Assembly (NCBI GenBank): GCA_050743125.1
Contig: JBOGEB010000050.1
Span: 1-25,117 of the forward strand
Direction: 5' to 3'
DNA from: JBOGEB01 sp050743125
Lineage (GTDB): Bacteria; Actinomycetota; Nitriliruptoria; Euzebyales; Egibacteraceae
Length of the DNA: 25,117 nucleotides
Both the position numbers and the translations under genes were made by a program. The notes beneath the pieces are model-generated. The model saw only the letters and a list, made by a program, of their open reading frames with translations, ran no database searches and was not told the origin of the DNA. Position 1 is the first letter of the stretch, and every line of letters starts with the position of its first letter. Positions 7,672-14,781 of this stretch are shown here, in pieces.

Positions 7672-9696
7672 GTGGATCCGAGCTTGGTTGCCGGCCTCGT
7701 CGCCTGGCTGCTCAGAGAAATCGCCGAGGGCGTCAAGGACAACGCCATCGATGACATCGCCGACCCGCTCTGGCGGCTTGTAAAGAAGTGGCTCGGTAAA
7801 GGCGACTCAACACTCAGCGATCTCATGGAGGACCCTCACCGCGCGGACTGGCCCCGAGTCCTCCGCGACCGCATCAAGTCGCTGTTCGACGAAGACCCCA
7901 GGCGTGTTGCCTCGCTCGATCGGCTGCTCGTGTTCCGGGAGTGCAGGGAAGCGCTCTTTCAGCTTCCGGCTGACAACCTGGACTTCACCGACCGCGCTGA
8001 TGAGCAGAGCCAGCTGCTCGGAGCCCTCGACCGTGATCCTGAGTCCGCGAGCACCACCGCGGCGACCGTGGTGATCACGGGATCGCCGATGGGCGGCAAG
8101 TCGCAGCTTGCCATCCATCTCGCGCATCAGATTGAGTCGAAGTATCCGAACGGTTGGTTCGTCATTGACCTCGGCGGACCGCTTAAGCCATCTCACGCTG
8201 TCGTTGACGGGCTTACGGACTTGTTACGGGCCCAAGGCGTGCCTCTCAGCGGAATCCCCGAGACATCCGAGCTGGCCCTGAAGCTTTATTACTCCTGGTT
8301 CCATGGCAAGCGGGCGCTCGTGGTCATCGAGAACGCCGCCAACGCTGAGCAGGCGCGCCTGTTCCTGCCCCCCGAGAAGGGCTGTGCGGCAATCGTCACC
8401 AGCAGTCGGTCGCTCGCCGACCTGGGCTCCGACCGCCGCTGTGATCTGGGCACTTTCAGCCAGCCAGACGCGGTCGAGCTGCTCCGCAAGCTGGACCGCT
8501 CATCCCGTACGTGGACGGTGGAAGACCCGAGCGCGATAGAAATCGTGGACTGGTGTGAACGTCGTCCCGCGGTGATCGCGAGCGTCGCAGCCTGGATGAG
8601 CGCGCCGCACGTAGCCGCCCTATCGCTCGCCGAGATCGTGACGAAGCTGCGTCAGGGGGGATCCGAGGCGGACGTCCTGGAAAACCCCAAGCTCTCGAAA
8701 AGCCTCCAGCTCCACTACGAGGTGCTCGCACAACGCTCGCCCGAGGCGGCCCGCCTGTTCCGCCTCCTCGGATTGCTCCCGGACGTGGATACCGACGTCG
8801 TGATGGCCCTCGCCAACCGGGATCGCAACACCGCTGAGCGTGCACTCAACGTGCTCGTCGATGCACGGCTCCTCAAGATGGACGGCGCCTACTTCCGGAT
8901 GCCTGCCATGTATCGGCACTTCGCCGAGGACCGAGCGCGTGCGGCGGAGGGGAACGCGGAGTGCCGTGCGGCGCTCCAGAGAGCACTCATCTACTACCTG
9001 ACGCGCGAGGCACCCTGGGCGACCGCGCGAGCCGCCGGAGCCCTTGAGGCAATCGACCAACTTCCGCGTGAACGCACAAACCTCGTCACCGCAGTGATCC
9101 AAGCCTTCAGCGAAGGGTTCTACGACCTCGCCTGGCCCCTGTCGTTCCGCTGCTCCTTGTTCTTCAAGGCGCACCGATACGTCGGCGCCTGGGAAGCGAC
9201 CGCCCGGATCGGCCTGCGCGCCGCCGATCGCGTCAGCCTGGCGGATCACCGCCTGGAAGCGCTCGTCGTGACACACGTAAATCTCGGCAACGCACTGCGC
9301 GCGCAGGGCCGGATTGGTGAGGCGATAGAGTCCTACAAGCACAGCATCGGGTGCTTCGATGGTCTTGTCCGGTTGGGGCTGACTTACGAGCACCGGCAAC
9401 ATCTCGACGCTGCCCGGAGCTGCCTGGAACTCGTCGAGAGGCTCAAGGGACTCACTTTTATCAGGAAGTCATATCCCGCTGAAATTCGCCCATCAGTGGA
9501 CAGGTCTGAGGCCCACATTGCGACGCTGCGCGATCTGATCGAGTCGCATGGCGTGGCCAAGGCGAATCGAGCTAATGAGGCTTCGACTCGGACCGTCGAG
9601 TCGGCCGTCCGAGATGCCGGCCGGAGTCACGAAAGCAGCCGGCGTCGCCGTCCGCCCGACGTGGACGGGGGCGTGAGCGTGGACGCGAGCGGCTAG
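7672..9696 (+). CDS. STAND-type (NB-ARC-like) ATPase with TPR repeats
   Basis: A 674-residue protein. Residues 1-95 are a short helical N-terminal domain of a kind I recall ahead of NTPase modules in actinobacteria; its function is unknown and it shows no catalytic motif I recognise. The ATPase follows: P-loop GSPMGGKS (137-144), a Walker B-like VVIEN (217-221, with Glu where Asp is usual), IVTSSRSLADL (241-251) resembling the sensor segment of AfsR-type proteins, and a degenerate GxP region (RRPAVI, about 298-303). Winged-helix and TPR regions follow, e.g. VNLGNALRAQGRIGEAIESY (about 535-554) and a second unit ending LDAARSCLELVERL. The tail is basic and low complexity. I prefer GTG 7672 over 7663 because AAGGGA lies 10 nt upstream. 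Third positions look less GC-rich than neighbouring genes, a hint of transfer. It may be a signalling regulator or an immune sensor. Confidence 0.8.
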   Translation: MDPSLVAGLVAWLLREIAEGVKDNAIDDIADPLWRLVKKWLGKGDSTLSDLMEDPHRADWPRVLRDRIKSLFDEDPRRVASLDRLLVFRECREALFQLPADNLDFTDRADEQSQLLGALDRDPESASTTAATVVITGSPMGGKSQLAIHLAHQIESKYPNGWFVIDLGGPLKPSHAVVDGLTDLLRAQGVPLSGIPETSELALKLYYSWFHGKRALVVIENAANAEQARLFLPPEKGCAAIVTSSRSLADLGSDRRCDLGTFSQPDAVELLRKLDRSSRTWTVEDPSAIEIVDWCERRPAVIASVAAWMSAPHVAALSLAEIVTKLRQGGSEADVLENPKLSKSLQLHYEVLAQRSPEAARLFRLLGLLPDVDTDVVMALANRDRNTAERALNVLVDARLLKMDGAYFRMPAMYRHFAEDRARAAEGNAECRAALQRALIYYLTREAPWATARAAGALEAIDQLPRERTNLVTAVIQAFSEGFYDLAWPLSFRCSLFFKAHRYVGAWEATARIGLRAADRVSLADHRLEALVVTHVNLGNALRAQGRIGEAIESYKHSIGCFDGLVRLGLTYEHRQHLDAARSCLELVERLKGLTFIRKSYPAEIRPSVDRSEAHIATLRDLIESHGVAKANRANEASTRTVESAVRDAGRSHESSRRRRPPDVDGGVSVDASG

Positions 9697-9706
9697 CCGA
9701 GCGCAC

Positions 9707-9721
9707 CGATTGCACCAATCG
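9707..9721. promoter_or_regulatory. Palindrome between STAND and dprA-like genes
   Basis: CGATTG-CAC-CAATCG has perfect 6-bp arms around a 3-bp centre, 11 nt after the STAND stop codon and about 118 bp before the dprA-like -10 box. It could be a short operator, or a weak hairpin at the end of the upstream mRNA; there is no T-run. Confidence 0.35.
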
Positions 9722-9824
9722 AAGCGGTGGCCCGTGGCATAGGCTGAGCCCCAGCCGGGACGTGTTTGCCCGGTCTCCTTCCCCGTCTGCGCGGCGCCTG
9801 TCATGCCATCAGGCCAGCCCCGCA

Positions 9825-9830
9825 TAGAAT
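9825..9830 (+). promoter_or_regulatory. Likely -10 box for the dprA-like operon
   Basis: TAGAAT is a near-ideal actinobacterial -10 element in an otherwise GC-rich stretch. It ends 7 nt before an ATG at 9838 that opens a tiny frame, and 30 nt before the proposed dprA-like start. No convincing -35 is visible at the expected distance. It implies that the dprA-like and phosphoribosyltransferase genes are transcribed separately from the STAND gene. Confidence 0.5.
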
Positions 9831-9837
9831 AGAACTG

Positions 9838-9873
9838 ATGTTCTCATCTTGGGGGTGGTCGTGGTCGACGTGA
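9838..9873 (+). CDS. Possible 11-residue Trp-rich leader peptide
   Basis: ATG 9838 opens a frame encoding MFSSWGWSWST, with three Trp codons in eleven, and ends at TGA 9871-9873. That stop overlaps a GTG (9870-9872) that is in frame with the dprA-like gene. The ATG is placed right for leaderless initiation from the TAGAAT box. It may couple or attenuate expression of the downstream gene, or be chance. No terminator/antiterminator pairing was recognised. Confidence 0.25.
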   Translation: MFSSWGWSWST

Positions 9874-10772
9874 GGGAGCAGGCCGCGCTGATCGCGCTGC
9901 TGCGCGTGGCCGATGGGGGATGGCACCGCGTGGCTGGGCTCGTCGAGCGCGCCGGCAGCGCATCGACGATCGTGCGGGGCGACTGGGGATACCTCGAGCC
10001 GGCCGACGAGGACCTGGCCGTCTCCCTCAGCGAAGCGGTCCGCGAGGCCGACGTCGAGCAGGCCGCCGGCGCCGTCGAACAGTGGGCCACGTCCGGGGCG
10101 GATCTGGTGACGGTCCTCGACGCGGGCTACCCACTCAACCTGCGTGAGGTGCACGACCGCCCCCCGTTCCTGTTCGTGCGCGGCTCGCTGCGAGACCAGG
10201 ACAGCCGGGCGATTGCGGTGGTCGGCACCCGCCGACCCTCAGACGTCGGGCTGCGTGTGGCTCGTCAACTCGCCGGTGAGCTTGCGACGCGGGGGGTCAC
10301 CGTGGTCTCCGGCCTCGCCCGTGGGATCGACGCGGTCGCGCACCAAGGCGCGCTCGATGCACGTGGGCCGACACTGGCCGTGCTGGGAGCGGGGATCTCG
10401 CAGCCGATCGCTCCGGCGCAGAACCAGGGGCTCGCCGGACGCGTCGTCGATGCTGGCGCGCTTGTCTCGCAGTTCTGGCCCGATGCGCCACCCAGGCCGC
10501 AGACATTCCCGATGCGCAACGTCGTCACGAGCGGGCTGGCCCTCGGCACGGTCGTTGTCGAGGCAGGCGAGAAAGGGGGTGCGGCCCACCAGGCGCGGCT
10601 GTGCCTCCGGCACGGCAAGCGGCTGCTCCTCGTGCGCTCGCTCGTGCTCCGGGAGGCATGGGCGCGGCAACTTGCGACTCGGCCCGGCGTGATCGTCGTG
10701 GACACCGTGGACGACGTGCTCGGAGCGATCGAGCAGGTCCTCAACCCGCCCGCGCAGCTCAGTCTCTGCTAG
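9861..10772 (+). CDS. Divergent DprA/SMF-family (SLOG fold) protein
   Basis: About 303 residues. After a helical N-terminal part (HhH-like, about 1-100) comes the Rossmann-like SMF core: IAVVGTRRPS (about 118-127), VVSGLARGIDAVAH (148-161), AVLGAGI, FPMRN (216-220) and a TSGLALGTVVVEA strand. Classical DprA continues with a GSLxTA-type segment; here it reads EAGEKGGAAHQARLCLRHGKRLLLV, and the C-terminal winged helix of housekeeping DprA is absent. This looks like the variant that accompanies phosphoribosyltransferases rather than the transformation protein, which usually sits by topA/rnhB/comM. Start is uncertain: GTG 9861 has GGGGG 5 nt upstream; TTG 9849, GTG 9855 and GTG 9870 are alternatives. 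The likely role is binding ssDNA or a nucleotide ligand in a conflict system; this is inference. Confidence 0.8.
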   Translation: MVDVREQAALIALLRVADGGWHRVAGLVERAGSASTIVRGDWGYLEPADEDLAVSLSEAVREADVEQAAGAVEQWATSGADLVTVLDAGYPLNLREVHDRPPFLFVRGSLRDQDSRAIAVVGTRRPSDVGLRVARQLAGELATRGVTVVSGLARGIDAVAHQGALDARGPTLAVLGAGISQPIAPAQNQGLAGRVVDAGALVSQFWPDAPPRPQTFPMRNVVTSGLALGTVVVEAGEKGGAAHQARLCLRHGKRLLLVRSLVLREAWARQLATRPGVIVVDTVDDVLGAIEQVLNPPAQLSLC

Positions 10773-10790
10773 CTCCTCCGCCTCGCCCCC

Positions 10791-11456
10791 ATGGCGACCG
10801 TCGCCGACTACACCGACCCATACCTGGAGACGTTCGTCCCGGTACTACCGGCGCAGCCTGGTGTGTGCGACGTCTGCCACAGCGCCCCGAACCCCGGCTT
10901 CCTCCGATGCAAGAGCTGCGCGACGACGGTGAGCCAGGTCACCAGGCCGGTCACGACGGTCGTGCCCATCTCGCTCTGTGTCGCCTACAGCCAGTTGCAC
11001 GATCTGCTCCGCAAGTACAAGGACGCAAGCGTCGTGCTGCAGGACCGGCTCCGCCCGAGAGCCGCAGCGTTACTTGGCCGCTTCCTCCAAGAGCACAGGC
11101 ATTGCCTGGGCGAGTGGGACGTGTTGACGACGGTCCCCTCCGGCTCCGGGCGGGAGGGCCTCCACCCACTCAGCCGTGCGATCGCGATGCTCGGCGAGTT
11201 CCGGAGGCAGCTCGTCCATGTCCTGGAGCCGGGGCGGATCCCCGAGGGCGACCGGCACCTGAACGCGGCCGACGATCGGTTCCGTGTGCGTACCAGTGTG
11301 GACGGAACGCATGCTCTTCTCGTCGATGACATGTTCACCACAGGCGCGGCGGTCCAAAGCGCTGCGTCTGCATTGCAGCTCGCAGGCGCTCAGGCCATCG
11401 CAGCAGTGGTCCTCGGGCGCTACGTGAAGCCCGACTTCCTTACCCAGGAATTCTGA
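10791..11456 (+). CDS. ComF-like phosphoribosyltransferase, C-terminally interrupted
   Basis: A 221-residue protein 18 nt after the dprA-like gene. The N-terminus carries a four-Cys zinc ribbon (C26, C29, C40, C43). The phosphoribosyltransferase domain ends with the PRPP-binding motif LLVDDMFTTGAAV (D179, D180, T183, T184). Together these resemble ComF. No Shine-Dalgarno is visible before ATG 10791, so coupling to the upstream gene is likely. The coding frame stops at TGA 11454-11456 after LTQEF, but beyond it the same frame reads QRVQAKQRFDFTRCCLCNG. As I recall, related proteins end in a Trp-then-FDFxxCCL pattern. The TGA may therefore be a Trp (TGG) codon mutated to stop, leaving the protein about 17-20 residues short. 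A role with the DprA-like protein is inferred from the pairing. Confidence 0.82.
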   Translation: MATVADYTDPYLETFVPVLPAQPGVCDVCHSAPNPGFLRCKSCATTVSQVTRPVTTVVPISLCVAYSQLHDLLRKYKDASVVLQDRLRPRAAALLGRFLQEHRHCLGEWDVLTTVPSGSGREGLHPLSRAIAMLGEFRRQLVHVLEPGRIPEGDRHLNAADDRFRVRTSVDGTHALLVDDMFTTGAAVQSAASALQLAGAQAIAAVVLGRYVKPDFLTQEF

Positions 11457-11516
11457 CAACGAGTCCAGGCGAAGCAGCGATTCGACTTCACCCGCTGCTG
11501 CCTCTGCAACGGCGCG
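11457..11516 (+). other. Read-through frame after phosphoribosyltransferase stop
   Basis: These 60 bases lie between two convergent genes. In the phosphoribosyltransferase frame they encode a sensible continuation containing FDFTRCCLC before running into clpB antisense without a stop. This suggests the original end of the gene has decayed. No terminator hairpin with a T-run is visible. Confidence 0.4.
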
Positions 11517-14087
11517 CTAGCTGATGGTCAGCGCGCCGTCGGGGCCGACGTCGACCTTGACGGTGGAGCCTTCGGACAGGCGGCCGTCGAGCAGGGCCAG
11601 GGCGACGGGGTCCTCGAGCTCCTTGCGCAGCACGCGCTTCAAGGGGCGGGCGCCGAAGACCGGGTCGTAGCCGCGGTCGGCGAGCCAGTCCTTGGCCGCG
11701 TCCGTCAGCTCCAACCCCAGGTCACGCTGAGCGAACCGCTGGCGGACCCGGCGCAGCTGCACGTCCACGATCGCCCGCAGCTCAGCACGGCCGAGCCGGT
11801 GGAAGATCAGGATCTCGTCGAGCCGGTTCAAGAACTCCGGGCGGAAATGGGCGCGCACCGCGGCCATGACCCGCTCGCGCACGACCTCCTCAGACTCGGC
11901 CGGGTCCAGGATGAACGCCGAGCCCAGGTTCGAAGTCATGATCACCACGGTGTTGCGGAAGTCGACCGTGTGGCCCTGCCCGTCGGTCAGCCGGCCGTCG
12001 TCGAGCACCTGCAGCAGCGCGTTGAACACGTCCGCGTGCGCCTTCTCGACCTCGTCGAGCAGCACGACCGAGTACGGCCGGCGGCGGACCGGCTCGGTCA
12101 GCTGGCCGCCCGCCTCGTAGCCGACGTAGCCCGGCGGGGCGCCGACCAGCCGCGAGACGGTGTGCCGCTCGCTGAACTCGCCCATGTCGAGCCGCACCAT
12201 CGCCCGCTCGTCGTCGAACAGGAGCTCCGCGAGCGCGCGAGCCAGCTCCGTCTTGCCCACACCCGTAGGCCCCAGGAACAGGAACGACCCCGACGGCCGG
12301 TCCGGGTCCGCGAGGCCGGCGCGCGACCGGCGGACCGCGTCCGCGACCGCGGCGACGGCCTCCTCCTGGCCGACGACCCGCTCGCGGAGCACCTCCTCCA
12401 GGCGGACGAGCTTCTCCCGCTCGCCCTCCAGCAGCCGCGCGACGGGGACGCCGGTCCAGCGGGCGACGACCTCGGCGACGTCGGAGGCGTCGACCTCCTC
12501 CTTGAGCATCCGCTGGGCGGCCTGCAGCTCGGCGAGCCGGCCGGTGGCCTGCTCCAGCTCGCGCTCCAACCCGGGGATGCGCCCGTAACGCAGCTCGGCG
12601 GCGGCCTGGAGGTCACCGTCGCGCTCGGCGCGCTCGGCGCGCTCGCGGGCCTCCTCGATCTGCTGCTTGCAGCCGCGGACCACGGCGATCGCGTCCTTCT
12701 CGGCCTCCCAGCGGGCGGTCAGCGCGCCCAGCTCGCCGCGCAGGCCCTCGAGCTCGTCGGCGATCGCCCGCAGGCGCTCGGCCGCACCGGCATCCCCCTC
12801 GAGCGCGGCCTTCTCGATCTCGAGCTGCTTGACCCGCCGGTCGAGCACGTCGACCTCGGTCGGCATCGAGTCGATCTCGATCCGCAGCCGTGAGGTGGCC
12901 TCGTCGACGAGGTCGATCGCCTTGTCCGGCAGGAAGCGGTCGGTGAGGTACCGGTCGGACAGCCGCGCGGCGGCGACCAGCGCGGCGTCGGTGATCCGCA
13001 CGCCGTGGTGGACCTCGTAGCGCTCCTTCAGCCCGCGCAGGATCGCGATGGTGTCGGCGACGCTGGGCTCGCCGACGTGGATCGGCTGGAAGCGGCGCTC
13101 GAGCGCCTTGTCCTTCTCGACCTGGCGGTACTCGTCCAGCGTCGTCGCGCCGATCATCCGCAGGCGCCCCCGGGCGAGCATCGGCTTGAGCATGTCGCCC
13201 GCGTCCATCGCGCCCTCGGCCTTGCCGGCGCCGACGATCGTGTGCAGCTCGTCGACGAACGTGACGACCTGCCCCTCGGCGGCCTCGATCTCGCGCAGCA
13301 CCGCCTTCAGGCGCTCCTCGAACTCGCCGCGGTACTTCGCGCCGGCGATCATCGCGCCGAAGTCGAGCGCCACGACCCGCTTATCCGCCAGGCCCGTCGG
13401 GACGTCGCCGGCGACGATGCGCTGCGCGAGCCCCTCGACGATCGCGGTCTTGCCCACGCCGGGGTCGCCGATCAGCACCGGGTTGTTCTTCGTCCGCCGC
13501 GACAGCACCTGGATGACCCGCCGGATCTCCTCGTCACGGCCGATCACCGGGTCGAGCTCCCCCTCCCGGGCGGCGCCGGTGAGGTCGGTCGCGTAACGCT
13601 CGAGCGCCTCGTAGGTCCCCTCGGGGGCCTGCGACGTGACCCGCTGGTTCCCGCGCACCTGCCGCAGCGCGCCGAGCAGCGCGTCCCCAGCGATCCCGCG
13701 GTCACGGAGCAGCCGCCCGGCCGCGCCGTCCTCGCCGGCCAGCGCGAGCAGCAGGTGCTCGGTCGACGTGTAATCGTCGCCGAGCGCGCCGGCCCGCTCC
13801 TGCGCGTCGTCAAGGACGCGCACGAGCGCCCTGGACAGCGACGGCTGCCCCGTCGCGCCGTGCGCCACCGGAAGCGTGCGCGCAGCAGCCTCCTCGACGG
13901 CCTTGCGCAGCCCGGTCGGCGTCGTCCCGAGCCGACCCACGATCGGGAAGACCGGCCCCTCCGACTGGCCGAGCAGCGCGTGGAGCAGGTGCAGCGGTGA
14001 GACCTCCGGCTGCCCCTGGCGCACCGCGATCGACACGGCCGCCTGGGCGGCCTCCTGAGCCTTGAGCGTGAAACGGTCGAATTCCAT
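11517..14087 (-). CDS. clpB: ClpB disaggregase chaperone
   Basis: An 856-residue Hsp100 ATPase that works with DnaK to pull proteins out of aggregates in the cytoplasm. Domains in order: double Clp N domain (about 1-145, starting MEFDRFTLKAQEA); first AAA+ module with Walker A GDPGVGKT (207-214) and Walker B VTFVDELHTI; ClpB-type coiled-coil M domain (about 400-525, LEIEKAALEGD onwards), which separates ClpB from ClpA/ClpC; second AAA+ module with Walker A GPTGVGKT (606-613) and VVLLDEVEKAH; and the D2-small domain at the end. No ClpP-binding loop is expected. Full length. The ATG is preceded by TACCCT 6 nt upstream, a possible leaderless -10, with no proper Shine-Dalgarno. I looked for a HAIR operator (CTTGAGT-N7-ACTCAAG) and saw no good match. 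Confidence 0.97.
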   Translation of the reverse strand: MEFDRFTLKAQEAAQAAVSIAVRQGQPEVSPLHLLHALLGQSEGPVFPIVGRLGTTPTGLRKAVEEAAARTLPVAHGATGQPSLSRALVRVLDDAQERAGALGDDYTSTEHLLLALAGEDGAAGRLLRDRGIAGDALLGALRQVRGNQRVTSQAPEGTYEALERYATDLTGAAREGELDPVIGRDEEIRRVIQVLSRRTKNNPVLIGDPGVGKTAIVEGLAQRIVAGDVPTGLADKRVVALDFGAMIAGAKYRGEFEERLKAVLREIEAAEGQVVTFVDELHTIVGAGKAEGAMDAGDMLKPMLARGRLRMIGATTLDEYRQVEKDKALERRFQPIHVGEPSVADTIAILRGLKERYEVHHGVRITDAALVAAARLSDRYLTDRFLPDKAIDLVDEATSRLRIEIDSMPTEVDVLDRRVKQLEIEKAALEGDAGAAERLRAIADELEGLRGELGALTARWEAEKDAIAVVRGCKQQIEEARERAERAERDGDLQAAAELRYGRIPGLERELEQATGRLAELQAAQRMLKEEVDASDVAEVVARWTGVPVARLLEGEREKLVRLEEVLRERVVGQEEAVAAVADAVRRSRAGLADPDRPSGSFLFLGPTGVGKTELARALAELLFDDERAMVRLDMGEFSERHTVSRLVGAPPGYVGYEAGGQLTEPVRRRPYSVVLLDEVEKAHADVFNALLQVLDDGRLTDGQGHTVDFRNTVVIMTSNLGSAFILDPAESEEVVRERVMAAVRAHFRPEFLNRLDEILIFHRLGRAELRAIVDVQLRRVRQRFAQRDLGLELTDAAKDWLADRGYDPVFGARPLKRVLRKELEDPVALALLDGRLSEGSTVKVDVGPDGALTIS

Positions 14088-14224
14088 GGCCCTAGGGTAC
14101 CCAGAGTTCTACAGAAAATCTCAGCCTAGAGCTAGCAAGTTTGTGTGACGACGCTCCCATGGCGTCAGCCGTGGGGTGCCGGCGCGTGCCCCCGGGCAGG
14201 GCGCTGGACGCCTGGCTCGCCCGC

Positions 14225-14327
14225 CTGCAGCTTTCCTCCACATGAGCAGGAACGTGGGCAGCTCAACTGCGTTGCCGGCCCGCTCGACTGCAGTTTTCCT
14301 GCGGGTCCGGAGGAAAACTGCGTTCCC
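14225..14327. repeat. Two related short palindromic repeats
   Basis: Copy 1 (14225-14276) and copy 2 (14288-14327) share the order CTGCAG-YTTTCCT, then AGGAA, then AACTGCGTTSCC. Copy 2 forms a perfect hairpin: GCAGTTTTCCT (14290-14300), a 10-nt loop, and AGGAAAACTGC (14311-14321). Copy 1 has a longer, less regular interior. This is the look of a small REP/MITE-like intergenic element family rather than one terminator, because two diverged copies lie side by side in the same orientation. Confidence 0.55.
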
Positions 14328-14637
14328 TAGCTCCCGGCTTGGACGAGCGCGACGACCGCGTCGCGCTCGGTGCCGTGTCGATCGTGAGCAGATTCCTCCC
14401 GGGGTGGCGGTGATCCGCCACGAGCTGGCCGTTGGGGAGACGGCGCTCCAGAAGCGGAGTCGGTGGTGGGAGAAACTCGCCCCACTGATAGCCGGTCGCG
14501 CCCAAGGCCGCCGCCGCGGCTCGAGCGTCGCGGTCGGCTCGGGCGCTGCCGGGGCGCACCCAGCCAGCGCAATCCCCAGCAATACTGCACGTCATCCCTG
14601 TGAGGAGGCGCAACCGTGACGGATCTGTCCACCGCAT
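14327..14637 (-). pseudogene. Possible frameshifted small lipoprotein gene
   Basis: Read leftwards from ATG 14637, one frame gives MRWTDPSRLRLLTGMT, a basic signal-peptide start. A single-base shift at about 14587 leads into VLLGIALAGCAPAAPEP, a textbook lipobox (LAGC, Cys codon near 14558). A later shift back gives GATGYQWGEFLPPPTPLLER and on to LLTID (about 14496-14377). A third shift gives GTERDAVVALVQAGS followed by TAG (14327-14329). No single frame encodes the whole, so if it was a gene of about 100 residues it is dead or carries sequencing indels. The repeat element abuts its 3' end. The individual segments are seen; joining them is inference. Confidence 0.35.
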
Positions 14638-14781
14638 CGGATCGCTCTCCCCGCGAACGGATCCGCTCAGGCGCACCGGCTCGTCCAGGCGGCGGTCAGA
14701 GGACGATCGGATGCTCTCCCAACGTACTCGCCCAGCGGGGCGGGGACAGCCCGCTCGGGCTGACAAGAGAGGAGCGCTCGG

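Noticed and set aside
6838..7754. Plus-strand frames opposite the toxin-antitoxin genes
   Set aside because: They are antisense to recognised PIN and Phd/YefM proteins and show no domain of their own.
11799..12893. Long plus-strand frames opposite clpB (also 13005-14000)
   Set aside because: Low-complexity shadows of clpB; no RBS or recognisable domain.
14088..14130. HAIR operator (HspR site) upstream of clpB
   Set aside because: CTTGCTAGCTCTAGGCTGAG resembles it only loosely; neither arm matches CTTGAGT/ACTCAAG.
14290..14321. The perfect hairpin as an intrinsic terminator
   Set aside because: No T-run follows on either strand, the arms are AT-rich rather than GC-rich, and a related second copy lies next to it, which fits a repeat family better.
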